A stretch of 36,937 nucleotides of DNA from JANYHF01 sp031393505 (lineage in GTDB: Bacteria; Pseudomonadota; Alphaproteobacteria; Rhizobiales; Hyphomicrobiaceae). Each line of letters starts with the position of its first letter. Position 1 is the first letter of the stretch. The DNA lies in NCBI GenBank assembly GCA_031393505.1, contig JANMVX010000333.1, positions 1-36,937 of the forward strand, read 5' to 3'. A program made the position numbers and the translations under genes. Positions 1-8,584 of this stretch are shown here, piece after piece. Below the pieces are notes generated by a model. It saw nothing but the letters and a program-made list of their open reading frames with translations, was not told the DNA's origin and made no database searches.

Positions 1-56
1 GGGGCAGCGGCTGGGACCGTACTTATGGCAACAAGGCCGATCCCAGCCGCTGCCCC
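1..56. repeat. Perfect 16-bp inverted repeat with 24-nt loop
   Basis: Bases 1-16 (GGGGCAGCGGCTGGGA) are the exact reverse complement of bases 41-56. No T-tract follows on the + strand, so it is not an obvious intrinsic terminator for rightward transcription. It may be the terminator or REP-like palindrome of a gene to the left of the window. The window starts exactly at its outer edge, so the element may extend further. Confidence 0.6.
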
Positions 57-109
57 TCACCCGCCCCTTCGGGGCACCCTCTCGCCCGCGAAGAGGCGGG
101 GGAGAGGGG
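57..109. repeat. Intergenic double-hairpin element
   Basis: Two hairpins lie in series. The first is GCCCC-TTC-GGGGC at 63-75. The second is a longer imperfect stem pairing about 77-89 (CCCTCTCGCCCGC) with about 95-108 (GCGGGGGAGAGGG). C-rich hairpins of this 'ccctcaccc...ggagaggg' style are common between genes in alphaproteobacteria; that statement is general knowledge, and copy number in this genome cannot be judged here. The function could be transcript stabilisation or termination. Confidence 0.45.
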
Positions 110-175
110 AAAAATGCATTCCGGCGCATCCAGTCGCACAAACTTAACACGTTGCTGGCAACCTCAAGGTCAAGC

Positions 176-580
176 ATGGGTCTGAAGATTGTTCTGGTTG
201 CAGCCTGCGCCCTGGTGGATGTCGATGGACGTGTGTTGCTTGCGCGCCGCCCGGAAGGACGGTCGATGGCCGGCTTGTGGGAGTTCCCCGGCGGTAAGGT
301 GGAGGAGGGCGAACGGCCGGAAGAGGCGTTGATCCGTGAAATGAGCGAAGAGCTCGGGATCACCATCGCCGAAGCCTGTCTCGCCCCGCTGACCTTTGCG
401 AGCCACACGTACGAGACGTTCCACCTGCTGATGCCGCTCTATGCATGCCGGCGTTGGCAAGGGGTCGTGACTGCTCTGGAAGGCCAGGAATTGGCCTGGG
501 TACGGCCGAACCGCATGGGCGACTATCCCATGCCGCCGGCGGACGTGCCCCTGACGGCCATGCTGCGGGATCTTCTCTAG
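176..580 (+). CDS. mutT: 8-oxo-dGTP diphosphatase MutT (Nudix hydrolase)
   Basis: This protein hydrolyses oxidised nucleotides such as 8-oxo-dGTP to the monophosphate, which prevents A:T to C:G transversions. A complete Nudix box G-x5-E-x7-RE-x2-EE-x-G-I is present at about residues 40-62, with REMSEELGI as its core. The length of 134 aa is normal for MutT. I chose the ATG at 176, which starts MGLKIVLVAA, the first beta strand of the Nudix fold. A TTG at 152 would add eight residues without a better ribosome site. It is followed 39 nt later by a pilin gene on the same strand, then by a convergent methyltransferase gene. The MutT family is sure; the exact nucleotide substrate is inferred. Confidence 0.9.
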   Translation: MGLKIVLVAACALVDVDGRVLLARRPEGRSMAGLWEFPGGKVEEGERPEEALIREMSEELGITIAEACLAPLTFASHTYETFHLLMPLYACRRWQGVVTALEGQELAWVRPNRMGDYPMPPADVPLTAMLRDLL

Positions 581-619
581 GAGGCCCCGCAATTTTGGAC
601 GTTGCGCGGAGCTCTCGAG

Positions 620-820
620 ATGACGACTGACAAAAAAACCGGCTTTTTCAGCTTGCTGCGCAGCTTCGAGCGCAACGAAGTCGCCGCCACCTCGATCGAA
701 TACGCGCTCATCGGTGTGCTGATGGCCATCCTGCTGGTCGGCGCCATCCCGCCCATCCGCGATGAACTGGCCGGCATTTTCACCTATCTCACCGCAGCCC
801 TTCAAACCGCGACCGGCTAA
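620..820 (+). CDS. Flp/Fap-type type IVb pilin
   Basis: This 66-aa protein has the layout of the Flp pilin family: a short charged leader with FFSLLRSFERNE, then ATSIEYALIGVLMAILLVGA as the hydrophobic helix with the conserved glutamate near its start, then a short C-terminal tail. Flp pilins are processed by a TadV-type peptidase and assembled by the Tad machinery into adhesive fimbriae. No tad/cpa genes lie nearby, so this is an orphan pilin copy. The ATG at 620 has GGAG at 608-611, eight bases upstream. A TTG at 602 is possible but has poorer signals. The family is confident; whether it is assembled or expressed is unknown. Confidence 0.82.
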   Translation: MTTDKKTGFFSLLRSFERNEVAATSIEYALIGVLMAILLVGAIPPIRDELAGIFTYLTAALQTATG

Positions 821-1692
821 GAGTTTCCATCCAGCGCCTTGGCCAGGCTCGCCCGCGCCGATCCAGGGCGCAGCGGTTGCTGCTGGCTGGCGTGCGGCGC
901 CCATCCGGTCAGTGTGATGATTTCGAACGTCGCGGCTATGCGTCCGTCAACGCCGTAATCCCGCTCGTAAAGGGCCGAGGCAAGCGCCAGCGTCTCGCGA
1001 CGAAGCGGTGTTCGCCGGCGTTCGGTCAACATATTGCTCGCCCCCATGGCTTTCAGCTCGCGCATCAATGCGAGCGGCGACGGGTAGGTTACGCGTAAAA
1101 CCTCGGCATCGGCGACCGGCAGGGCGAAACCGGCCCGCTGCATCAGCTGCCCCAGATCGCGCACGTCGGCGAAAGGGGCGACGCGCGGGCTGATTCCGCC
1201 GGTGGTCTCGATTTCAGCGGCGCTGAAGACGGCGCGCAATTCTGCCAGCGTCCGGCCACCGAGCATCGCGCCCAGAAACAGCCCGTCGGGTTTCAGCGCC
1301 CGCCGGATTTGCAGCAATGCGCCCGGCAGGTCGTTGGCGAACTGCAGGTGCAGCGCGGACAGCACCAGATCGAGCGACTGCGGCGCGAACGGCAGCGCCT
1401 CCTGGTCGCATACGATGGCTTGTCCATCCGTAGCTCCAGCCAACTGCGCGACCGGAGCGGCGCGCACCATGCGGCCAACTTTTCCAGTCGCCATCGCGGC
1501 CGCCGAGAGCGCCCCGCCATGCGCGCCAAGGTCCAGCCCCAGCCCAAACCGGCGTTGCATGAGCGACAGCCGGTCCGCAAGATCATCGCAAACGTGGTCC
1601 AGCAGGAAGGCGTGCGCGCTCATGGCCGCAGCTGCTCGCGCCCTGCGCCAGCGCAATAGCTGACGGTCAAAGATTTGGTCCGGGGCGCCCAT
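817..1692 (-). CDS. SAM-dependent methyltransferase, NDUFAF5/BioC-like
   Basis: This is a class I SAM-binding protein of 291 aa. It begins with the hallmark IFDRQLLRWRRARAA segment, followed by a degenerate glycine-rich loop (LGLDLGAHGGALS, about residues 50-62) and the acidic-loop and LVLSALHLQFANDLPGAL region typical of the NDUFAF5 branch. In mitochondria NDUFAF5 modifies a complex I subunit; the bacterial orthologues are usually annotated only as methyltransferases. The divergent neighbour comF and the downstream grxC match the usual alphaproteobacterial gene order, which supports the assignment. Its 3' end overlaps the pilin stop by four bases, tail to tail. The true substrate is not known here. 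Confidence 0.85.
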   Translation of the reverse strand: MGAPDQIFDRQLLRWRRARAAAAMSAHAFLLDHVCDDLADRLSLMQRRFGLGLDLGAHGGALSAAAMATGKVGRMVRAAPVAQLAGATDGQAIVCDQEALPFAPQSLDLVLSALHLQFANDLPGALLQIRRALKPDGLFLGAMLGGRTLAELRAVFSAAEIETTGGISPRVAPFADVRDLGQLMQRAGFALPVADAEVLRVTYPSPLALMRELKAMGASNMLTERRRTPLRRETLALASALYERDYGVDGRIAATFEIITLTGWAPHASQQQPLRPGSARASLAKALDGNS

Positions 1693-1738
1693 CGGCTAGG
1701 CGATGTCCTGTCTATCGTTGGCGGCGGGGATGGTTAGC

Positions 1739-2590
1739 ATGAGCCAATCCGTGTTCACAGCGCCACCCTGGCAGTCCATGTTCAAGTCCGGCACCATAGA
1801 CTGGCGACGCCACGCCCGCGATGCGATTGCGCTGGTGCGCCCGCCCATACTATCCGCCGCCCGGCGTTGCGCCGATTTTCTCATCCCGCCTGCCTGCGTC
1901 GCTTGCCGCCAGCCGCTCGCCTCGCACAACGCGCTCTGCCCGGTCTGCTGGTTGCAGGTCGACTTCATCCGGCCGCCACTTTGCGACCGGCTCGGCATCC
2001 CGCTCCCCTATGGCCTGGAAACGCCGATGATTTCCGCCCGCGCCGCCGCCGATCCGCCCGCGTACAACCGCGCCCGCGCCGTCGCCAGCCACGGCGGCGT
2101 GATGCGAGAACTGGCGCACCGGCTGAAGTATGGCGACCAGCAGCATGTCGCTCCGCTGCTCGGCCGCCTGCTGCAGGACGCGGGGCGCGACCTGTTGACG
2201 GACTGCGACCTTTTGATCCCGATCCCACTTTCGCGTGCGCGGCTGTGGCGGCGCGGCTTCAATCAGGCGGCGGTGCTGGCGAACGCGCTGCATCGGCGCA
2301 CCGGCGTGCCGCACGATCCCATGGTGCTGGAGCGCCGGCGCGATACGCCCAGCCAGGTCGGCCTGACGCGCGAGCAGCGCAAGGACAACATGCGCGGCGC
2401 CTTCGCGGTGGCCGAGGGGCGGGGCGGCGAGATCAAGGGCCGCAATGTGCTGCTGATCGACGACGTGATCACCACCGGGGCGACTGTCGAGGCGGCGGCA
2501 AGGGTGTTGAAGCGCGCCGGAGCGGCGCGGATTGACGTGCTGTCGCTGTCGCTGGTGACGGATGATGGGTCGACCTGGCGGACCGATTGA
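1739..2590 (+). CDS. comF: ComF family protein (amidophosphoribosyltransferase-like)
   Basis: The N-terminus carries a double CxxC zinc-ribbon (C53-C56 and C67-C70 from the chosen start). The C-terminal phosphoribosyltransferase domain contains the PRPP loop VLLIDDVITTGAT and the upstream RGFNQAAVLA motif. ComF proteins are needed for natural DNA uptake in some bacteria, where they act on single-stranded DNA in the cytoplasm; in others the role is unclear. I chose the ATG at 1739 because GGGGA at 1726-1730 sits eight bases upstream. ATGs at 1703 and 1730 are in frame but leave almost no room for a promoter against the divergent methyltransferase gene. The family is certain; the start is less so. 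Confidence 0.88.
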   Translation: MSQSVFTAPPWQSMFKSGTIDWRRHARDAIALVRPPILSAARRCADFLIPPACVACRQPLASHNALCPVCWLQVDFIRPPLCDRLGIPLPYGLETPMISARAAADPPAYNRARAVASHGGVMRELAHRLKYGDQQHVAPLLGRLLQDAGRDLLTDCDLLIPIPLSRARLWRRGFNQAAVLANALHRRTGVPHDPMVLERRRDTPSQVGLTREQRKDNMRGAFAVAEGRGGEIKGRNVLLIDDVITTGATVEAAARVLKRAGAARIDVLSLSLVTDDGSTWRTD

Positions 2591-2675
2591 AAACCCTGGG
2601 TCAATAGGCCAATTGCGCGGCGCGCGACGTGGCGTAAACTGGCGCCAGAAACGAATCTTCGGAGCGGTTGGCCCA

Positions 2676-2933
2676 ATGCAAGCCATCACCATCTACACCA
2701 CCAACAGCTGTCCCTACTGCCATGCCGCCAAGGCGCTGTTGAAGCGCAAGCAGGCCGCGTTCACCGAGATCGACGTGACGTCCCATCCGGCAAAACGGGC
2801 TGAGATGACCGCCAAGGCCAACGGCGGCTACACGGTCCCGCAGATCTGGATTGGCGCAACACACGTTGGCGGTTGCGACGATCTGCATGCGCTGGACCAC
2901 GCCGGCAAGCTCGACGCCTTGTTGGCGGGCTGA
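2676..2933 (+). CDS. grxC: Glutaredoxin 3 (dithiol, class I)
   Basis: This 85-aa thiol-disulfide oxidoreductase is reduced by glutathione. The active site CPYC lies at residues 12-15, the cis-proline motif TVPQ at 53-56, and the glutathione-binding GGCDD at 65-69. Its size matches bacterial GrxC. The start ATG is at 2676; an open frame extends upstream over the end of comF but contains no domain. The stop codon is one base from the nitrilase start, so these two genes and DUF1178 form a tight transcription unit. Confidence 0.93.
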   Translation: MQAITIYTTNSCPYCHAAKALLKRKQAAFTEIDVTSHPAKRAEMTAKANGGYTVPQIWIGATHVGGCDDLHALDHAGKLDALLAG

Positions 2934-2934
2934 A

Positions 2935-3777
2935 ATGGGCAATATTCTGAAGGTTGCTCTCGTTCAACTGCGCTCCGGGCGCGACATCGCTGCCAATGTC
3001 TCAGCCCTCTCCGCCTTCGTGCGCGAGGCGGCGGCGACTGGCGCGACCTATGTTCAGACGCCGGAGAATTCCACGGTGATGGACGAGGACAAGGCGCGGC
3101 TCATTGCAAGCGTGACGACCGAGGACAAGAGCCCGGCGCTGGCGGCCTTCCGCGATCTTGCTCGGGACTTAAAACTTTGGTTGCACATCGGCTCCATGGC
3201 GGTCGCGCTGCCCTCCGGAAAGCTCGCCAATCGCGCGCTGCTGCTGGCCCCTGACGGCTCAATTGCCGCCCGATACGACAAGATCCATATGTTCGATGTC
3301 GATCTTGGCGGCGGCGAGAGTTATCGTGAAAGTCGAAATTTCGAAGCCGGGACCACGGCTGTGGTGGCTGACGTGGACGGGACGGGCCTGGGCTTGTCGA
3401 TCTGCTACGATCTGCGCTTTCCGCAACTCTATCGTCGGCTGGCGCAAGGCGGGGCGAGGTTGCTCGCCGTCCCAGCGGCTTTCACCAAGCAAACGGGGCT
3501 GGCGCACTGGCACGTTCTGTTGCGCGCCCGCGCCATCGAGAACGGCTGCTTTGTACTCGCGGCGGCTCAGGGCGGGCGGCACGAAAACGGGCGCGAAACC
3601 TTCGGCCATAGCCTCATCGTTGCGCCGACCGGCGAAATTGTCGCCGAGGCGGGCATTGAACCCGGCATCCTCACCGCCCATCTGGATTTAAGCGTTGTTG
3701 ACGATTTCCGCGCCAAGATACCGTCGTTGACGCACGACCGCCCCTTTGACGGCCCCAGGACCAAGGCACCACAATGA
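2935..3777 (+). CDS. Carbon-nitrogen hydrolase, Nit2-like
   Basis: This is a nitrilase-superfamily amidase of 280 aa. The Glu-Lys-Cys catalytic triad is visible as E44 (TPENS), K116 (YDKIHMFDVDL) and C157 (ICYDLRFP). The sequence resembles the Nit1/Nit2 branch, whose members cleave deaminated glutathione or act as omega-amidase on 2-oxoglutaramate; I cannot decide between the two. Its position directly after glutaredoxin would suit a glutathione-repair role, but that is inference. The ATG at 2935 follows the grxC stop by one base. The stop overlaps the next start as ATGA. Confidence 0.9.
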   Translation: MGNILKVALVQLRSGRDIAANVSALSAFVREAAATGATYVQTPENSTVMDEDKARLIASVTTEDKSPALAAFRDLARDLKLWLHIGSMAVALPSGKLANRALLLAPDGSIAARYDKIHMFDVDLGGGESYRESRNFEAGTTAVVADVDGTGLGLSICYDLRFPQLYRRLAQGGARLLAVPAAFTKQTGLAHWHVLLRARAIENGCFVLAAAQGGRHENGRETFGHSLIVAPTGEIVAEAGIEPGILTAHLDLSVVDDFRAKIPSLTHDRPFDGPRTKAPQ

Positions 3778-4229
3778 TCCGCTACCGCCTGCGCTGTGAC
3801 AGCGGGCACGAATTCGAAGCCTGGTTCCCCTCCAGCTCAGGCTACGACGCCCAAGCCGAGCGCGGACTGCTGTCTTGCGCCGTGTGTGGAGCGAGCAAGG
3901 TCGAGAAGGCCTTGATGGCGCCGAACGTCGCCAAGCAGGCCGAAGATTTGCGCGCCGGAGCGCCCGCGCTGCCGGCTTCGGTAAAACTTCCGCTCGCGGC
4001 GCAATTGCCACCGCCCTTGCGGGAGATGCTGAAAAAAATCCGAGAGCATGTGCGGGAAAATTCCGACTACGTCGGAGATAAGTTTGCCGAGGAAGCGCGC
4101 CGCATCCACTATGACGAGGCCGAGGCGCGCGGCATCTACGGCGAGGCGACTATGGCAGAGGCGCGCGAACTGTTCGAAGAGGGCATCGAGGTGCATCCGC
4201 TCCCCGCGCTTCCAGACGATGCGAATTGA
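3774..4229 (+). CDS. DUF1178 family protein
   Basis: This 151-aa protein belongs to a family of unknown function found mostly in alphaproteobacteria. The N-terminus MIRYRLRCDSGHEFEAWF and the CAVCG pair resemble a small zinc-binding ribbon, with Cys at the beginning and CxxC at about residue 36. The C-terminal half is helical and acidic, with EEARRIHYDEAEARGIYGEA typical of the family. It overlaps the nitrilase gene by ATGA and is likely translationally coupled to it. The function is not known. Confidence 0.88.
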   Translation: MIRYRLRCDSGHEFEAWFPSSSGYDAQAERGLLSCAVCGASKVEKALMAPNVAKQAEDLRAGAPALPASVKLPLAAQLPPPLREMLKKIREHVRENSDYVGDKFAEEARRIHYDEAEARGIYGEATMAEARELFEEGIEVHPLPALPDDAN

Positions 4230-4232
4230 ACG

Positions 4233-5108
4233 CTATTGATTGGGATCGGCGTCTGCCGTCGCCTCACCTTTAGCGGGTGAGCTGATCACCGCGGCCGCCC
4301 CGTCGTCAGCGATGATTTCGATCTGTTCGGGATGCGTCACGCGGATCTGTGGACCAGCGACGCTCTCGATCCAACCGCGGATGCGGAGCCGCTGGCCTTT
4401 CAAGCTCATCGGATCAAGCCCCGCGGCTTCGAATTGTTTGCGGGCGGCTGGATCAAGCGCCGCCGTGAAATCCACTTTCCAGTCGGCGCCGAAATCGAGA
4501 TACACTTTGCCTTTGCTGGCGACTGCGCTCGCCACCGTCCCCTCGACGAGCTGATAACTGCCGACATAGCGCAACAGCTCGCGGGTCAGATCGGCGTTGC
4601 GCAACGCATAGGCCGCATTGGCCCACAGCCCGCGCTTGGCGGCGCGCGCACCTGCTTCCAGCGCCATCAGTTCCGCCGCGCAGCCGCGATTGTCCGGGAA
4701 TGAATAGGCGCGCGCAAAACCTTCCTCGACCAAGCGGCCCTGCAGCCAGACCGACCCGGTTTCGGTGACAAGGAAGGCTTGCGCCAGCTGCTGGCCATAG
4801 CGGTCGGTCTTTCGCTGGTCCTGTTCCAGCAGAAGACTTTGGCCGGCCGTGAAACGCTCCAGCGCCGTTTTGGCGTTGGCTGCCGGCGGCCAATCGGCTT
4901 CGGTGGTGCTGGCGGTTGGCGGGGCTGGCCTGAGCGCCCCGATCAGGCGCAATTTGCTGTGGTCGTCGAGGATCAGCGTGTCGCCGTCGATAACGGACAC
5001 GACAGCGCGGGCGGGCCCTTCGGGGAGCGAGCAGGCGGACGTTCGACCGGCGAACATGGCCAGCCCAAATGCAACATTGAGAAGAATGGTGCGTGTAGTG
5101 ATCCGCAT
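4233..5108 (-). CDS. Secreted thermonuclease-family (SNase-like) protein
   Basis: This 291-aa protein has an N-terminal signal-like segment (ILLNVAFGLAMFAGRTSA) and a staphylococcal-nuclease fold. VSVIDGDTLIL supplies the calcium-binding aspartates, RLIG contains the first arginine (R54), and DRYGQQLA contains the second (R103). In the usual motif the residue after DRYG is often R; here it is Q. LVEEGFARAY is also typical. A C-terminal extension of about 100 residues follows the nuclease domain and may bind nucleic acid. It converges with DUF1178, leaving three bases between them. The start at 5108 was chosen because it opens the signal segment. Nuclease activity is inferred. Confidence 0.82.
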   Translation of the reverse strand: MRITTRTILLNVAFGLAMFAGRTSACSLPEGPARAVVSVIDGDTLILDDHSKLRLIGALRPAPPTASTTEADWPPAANAKTALERFTAGQSLLLEQDQRKTDRYGQQLAQAFLVTETGSVWLQGRLVEEGFARAYSFPDNRGCAAELMALEAGARAAKRGLWANAAYALRNADLTRELLRYVGSYQLVEGTVASAVASKGKVYLDFGADWKVDFTAALDPAARKQFEAAGLDPMSLKGQRLRIRGWIESVAGPQIRVTHPEQIEIIADDGAAAVISSPAKGEATADADPNQ

Positions 5109-5220
5109 GAGCCATCCTAGCGCGGGCCCCGGCCACATCCAACAAGGTCATCTCCCAGTGGCGCCGCGGTCAACGCCAGATGAAGCGCGCCGCCGTAGAT
5201 TGCGCCGAGACGCTGGCGAC

Positions 5221-5637
5221 CTAGGGGTCGACAATAAATGTGACGTCAGGCGGAGCCGGTTTGGCCTCAATCTTCCCACGCATCCAATTCTCAATTGCGG
5301 CGACGGCAAATCGAAGGAAGTAGTCTCGCTCGCTGTCGTCGAAATCCCCGTCGCCATTTGGAGAAGCGGCGTAGACTTCCGTCCCCCCGAAATCTGGGCA
5401 AGTGACCGTGAACCGCCCATGCCGCAGACGCAGGTAGCCAACTTGGCGGTCGCCATCAAAGGCTTCGTACTGCTCAGGATACGCGCTGCACGTCTGCTGC
5501 AACCGGATCACGTTTTCAGGACCGCCCGCTGCGCCGGGACTGCCGAATGAATTGCGCTCGAGCAAGCCATGAACCTCCTCGATCAGGTCGGGTGGCGCTG
5601 ATTTCAGACGTTCAATGATGATATCGATCTTGCTCAT
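5221..5637 (-). CDS. Hypothetical protein, 138 aa
   Basis: I do not recognise a named domain. The first 30 residues (MSKIDIIIERLKSAPPDLIE and on) form an amphipathic helix, similar in flavour to DUF2281-type N-termini. The central part is a beta-rich stretch with PEQYEAFDGDRQVGYLRLRH followed by CPDFGG and an acidic SPNGDGDFDDSERDYFL segment, then a terminal helix. It lies immediately downstream of the MttB gene on the same strand with a 32-nt gap, so they may be co-transcribed. No signal peptide or membrane segment is visible. Coding is supported by length, composition and a clear start. Confidence 0.65.
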   Translation of the reverse strand: MSKIDIIIERLKSAPPDLIEEVHGLLERNSFGSPGAAGGPENVIRLQQTCSAYPEQYEAFDGDRQVGYLRLRHGRFTVTCPDFGGTEVYAASPNGDGDFDDSERDYFLRFAVAAIENWMRGKIEAKPAPPDVTFIVDP

Positions 5638-5669
5638 GAAACGCCTCCCAAAATAGGACCTTCAGTTGC

Positions 5670-7229
5670 TCAAAAATCCGTTGGCGCCCCGCCCTCCCTC
5701 TTGCGCCGCTCCACAAACGCCGCCAGCTCCTCCTTGATCGCGACATCCATCGGCGGCGGCTCGAACTCGGCCAGGATCTGTTTCCAGATTTTGTTGGCGC
5801 GCTGCGGGGCCTGTTCCGCCCCCGCCTCTTCCCAGGCCTTGAAGTTGCGCCAATCGGACATGAACGGCGCATAGAACGCCGTCGTGTAGCGGCTTTGGGT
5901 ATGCGCGCCGCCGAAGTAGTGACCGTACGGGCCAGTTTCCTTTATGGCGTCGACGGCGATGTCATCCGGCGTCATTGGGATCGGTTGCAGATAGTGCGCG
6001 ACGTTCTGGATGGTCTCGCAGTCCATCACGAACTTCTCGTAGGAGGCGCACAGACCGCCCTCCAGCCAGCCGGCGGCGTGATAGACGACGTTGGCACGCG
6101 CCGAGACGCAGGCCCACAGCGAAAAACTGCTCTCCCACTGCGCTTGCGCGTCCGGCGCATTGGCCGCGCAGGCGTTTGAGGCGCGCAGCGGCAATCCATA
6201 GTAACGCGCCATCTGCCCTGACATTTGCGTCGCGCGCATATATTCCGGGGTACCGAATGCTGGCGCGCCGGACTTCATGTCCACGTTGCTTGTGAACGAT
6301 CCGTACACCACAGGCAGGCCGGGCTTGATCAGCTGCAATAGCACGATGCAGATCAGCGCCTCGGCCGTCTGCTGCACGATGGCGCCGGCCAGCGTCACCG
6401 GCGCCATGGCGCCGGCCAGCGTAAACGGCGTTACGATGGTCGGCTGCCCTTTGCGGGCCAGCCGCATCGCGCCATCGAGCATCGGCGTGTCGTGCTTCAA
6501 GGGCGAACTTGAATTGATGTTCGTGTACATGCGCGGGCTGGCGGCGAACTCCTCATGGCTGAGGCCGCCGGCGATCCGCACCATCTCCATCACATCCTCG
6601 ATGCGCTCGACGCCCAGCGAATAAGCGTGGCAGACCTTGTCGGTCAACGTCAGCGCGTCGTAGAGGCAGTCGAGATGGCGCACCGAGGCGTGCACATCAA
6701 CCGGCTCGACCGGGTAGCCGCCCGCCATATGGATGCAGTTGAAATACTGCGTCAGCTTAATCAGGTCCTGGTAGTCCGAGCGCTGACCAACGCGACGCCC
6801 CCGGTCGAGGTTCGACGAGTTCGGCGGCGAGGACACATTCACAAACGCCATGTGATTGCCGCCGATGGTCACCGCATGCTCGGGATTGCGCGGCGTGATG
6901 GTGAACTCAGATGGGGCTTTGCGCACCTGCTCCATGACGAACTTGCGGCCCATGCGCACGCGCAAGCCATCGACCTCGCAGCCAGCGGCCTGAAGGATCT
7001 TGCGAGCCTCGTCGTGCAGCATGTCGATGCCGATCTCCTCCAGCACCCGCATGGCGCCGTCGTGGATCATTTCGACCCCCTCAGCCGAGAGTGGCTCGGT
7101 CGGACGGTCCAGGTTGACGGGGATTTTCCACGGCATCTGGTTGATGGCGCTCTGGCCGGTGCGCGCGCCGCGCCGGGCGCTGCGGCCACCGCGCGCTTTC
7201 TGGATGGCAGTCTCGGGGGCGTCGGTCAT
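5670..7229 (-). CDS. Trimethylamine methyltransferase (MttB) family protein, non-pyrrolysine
   Basis: This 519-aa protein shares the MttB family core. MPWKIPVNLDRPTEPLSAEG marks the N-terminus after a basic Arg/Gly-rich leader, and the barrel continues through PLPVVYGSFTS-like and SNACAANAPDAQA segments. Methanogen MttB reads an internal UAG as pyrrolysine; this gene has no in-frame stop, so it is a non-Pyl member. Characterised non-Pyl relatives demethylate quaternary amines such as glycine betaine or carnitine and pass the methyl group to a corrinoid protein. No corrinoid protein or corrinoid methyltransferase gene is adjacent, so the substrate and partner are unknown. The family call is confident; the reaction is not. 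Confidence 0.88.
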   Translation of the reverse strand: MTDAPETAIQKARGGRSARRGARTGQSAINQMPWKIPVNLDRPTEPLSAEGVEMIHDGAMRVLEEIGIDMLHDEARKILQAAGCEVDGLRVRMGRKFVMEQVRKAPSEFTITPRNPEHAVTIGGNHMAFVNVSSPPNSSNLDRGRRVGQRSDYQDLIKLTQYFNCIHMAGGYPVEPVDVHASVRHLDCLYDALTLTDKVCHAYSLGVERIEDVMEMVRIAGGLSHEEFAASPRMYTNINSSSPLKHDTPMLDGAMRLARKGQPTIVTPFTLAGAMAPVTLAGAIVQQTAEALICIVLLQLIKPGLPVVYGSFTSNVDMKSGAPAFGTPEYMRATQMSGQMARYYGLPLRASNACAANAPDAQAQWESSFSLWACVSARANVVYHAAGWLEGGLCASYEKFVMDCETIQNVAHYLQPIPMTPDDIAVDAIKETGPYGHYFGGAHTQSRYTTAFYAPFMSDWRNFKAWEEAGAEQAPQRANKIWKQILAEFEPPPMDVAIKEELAAFVERRKREGGAPTDF

Positions 7230-7362
7230 GAACGGGCTCGCGGGCGGTTGGGGTCAAAGGTCCGGCGACCTTATAGCCGCGCTGATGCGCAAAGGCCATT
7301 TCCGCGCTCAAGGCGCATCGACGCCCCTAGTTGGCGCCGCCAGAGCGACCGACAGCTCCGCG

Positions 7363-8373
7363 CTAAGTCACGGCGCCCACTGGCTCAGAGCGCCAGCGCT
7401 TGACGAATCGGCGGGCGACGTCTTGCCAGTATTTCTCCCAATAAAATGTCGAGAAATGCGCCAAAGAAAACAACACAGCGAAACTGATCGGTCGTTTCAC
7501 AAGATATCTTACCAATGGGCTGCCGTCATTCCACCAGCCATGGATTGTAGCAGGGTGAATTATATAGAGCGCATACGAAATAGTCGCGATATATCCGAGA
7601 GGCTTCGACGTCAAAAGCCGGCCGACAAGACTGTCCTCAAGACACAAAGCAGCCGCCAGCAGGGCTGCGCTGAAATAGGGCCGCAGGTAACCTAGCGAGT
7701 CGAGAAACCAGTCCGCCGACAAGAACCAGAGAACGGCGATTGGCAGGATCGCCACCATGGCCAAATTTTTGTGCTTTGCCCAATCCGGCCGGTACAGCAT
7801 GGCGACACAGGCCCCGGCCAGGATTTCATCGACGCGATGATGGGTGCGGATATCCACCGGAGCACCGTCAGCATAACGCAGAAGAGTTACGGCGAGACAA
7901 GCCGGAAATACCAGCCAAAGGCCCTTTCGTCCGATCACCAGGACCACCAGCGCAATGCAGCCATAAAACTGCATCTCAACACATAGCGACCAATAGTGAG
8001 CGTTTATGCTAATAAGATTTTGCGGTGGATTGACATAATTTATCAGAAAAGTGTCGGTCCAGAACATTCTGCTCGGATCGAAGGTGAAGACTACAAATAC
8101 GACAAAGGCGTACGCATACGCGAGCGGCAGGATGCGTGCCAATCGGCGCACCAGAAATTCAGGGACTGTCGTTTCCGCCAACAACAGAGACACGATCAGG
8201 AAGCCGGACAGGGCAAAGAATAGGCTCATTCCCATGCCGCCGGTGGCATCGTTCAGCTGCCACGACTTCGGGCCCACCGGCAACATATGAGTGGCGAGAA
8301 CCAGCAAAATGCTGATAGCCCTGAGCCCGTCCAGTACAGGCAATCGCTGCGTTCGTGTCACGAAATCGGTCAC
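7363..8373 (-). CDS. Acyltransferase 3 (OafA/NodX-type) membrane protein
   Basis: This 336-aa integral membrane protein carries the acyltransferase-3 signatures: LDGLRAISILLVLATH with the catalytic histidine, FFALSGFLIVSLL with the following arginine-rich VRRLARILPLA, and YALYIIHP near the C-terminus. About ten hydrophobic segments are visible. These enzymes transfer acetyl or similar groups to surface polysaccharides. By eye the DNA is less GC-rich than its neighbours, which hints at acquisition. It is divergent from a second acyltransferase gene 211 bp away. Confidence 0.88.
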   Translation of the reverse strand: MTDFVTRTQRLPVLDGLRAISILLVLATHMLPVGPKSWQLNDATGGMGMSLFFALSGFLIVSLLLAETTVPEFLVRRLARILPLAYAYAFVVFVVFTFDPSRMFWTDTFLINYVNPPQNLISINAHYWSLCVEMQFYGCIALVVLVIGRKGLWLVFPACLAVTLLRYADGAPVDIRTHHRVDEILAGACVAMLYRPDWAKHKNLAMVAILPIAVLWFLSADWFLDSLGYLRPYFSAALLAAALCLEDSLVGRLLTSKPLGYIATISYALYIIHPATIHGWWNDGSPLVRYLVKRPISFAVLFSLAHFSTFYWEKYWQDVARRFVKRWRSEPVGAVT

Positions 8374-8584
8374 TCCCTTGTCGCTACCCGGCTACGCCCA
8401 GAGCCTTGGCGCCAAGTTGCAGTATTACCGCTTTGGCGTCACGCAGGAAGTTGGGGGCATAATTAACCTCATCGCCGCAGCACGAAGCCAGACCACCGAC
8501 TGACCGGACCTTGTCATCTGGAGCGACAAGGGCTTCTATCTGGCTTGGCTGACTTCGAATGCAGTTCCGCGCGACCGGTGGCGC

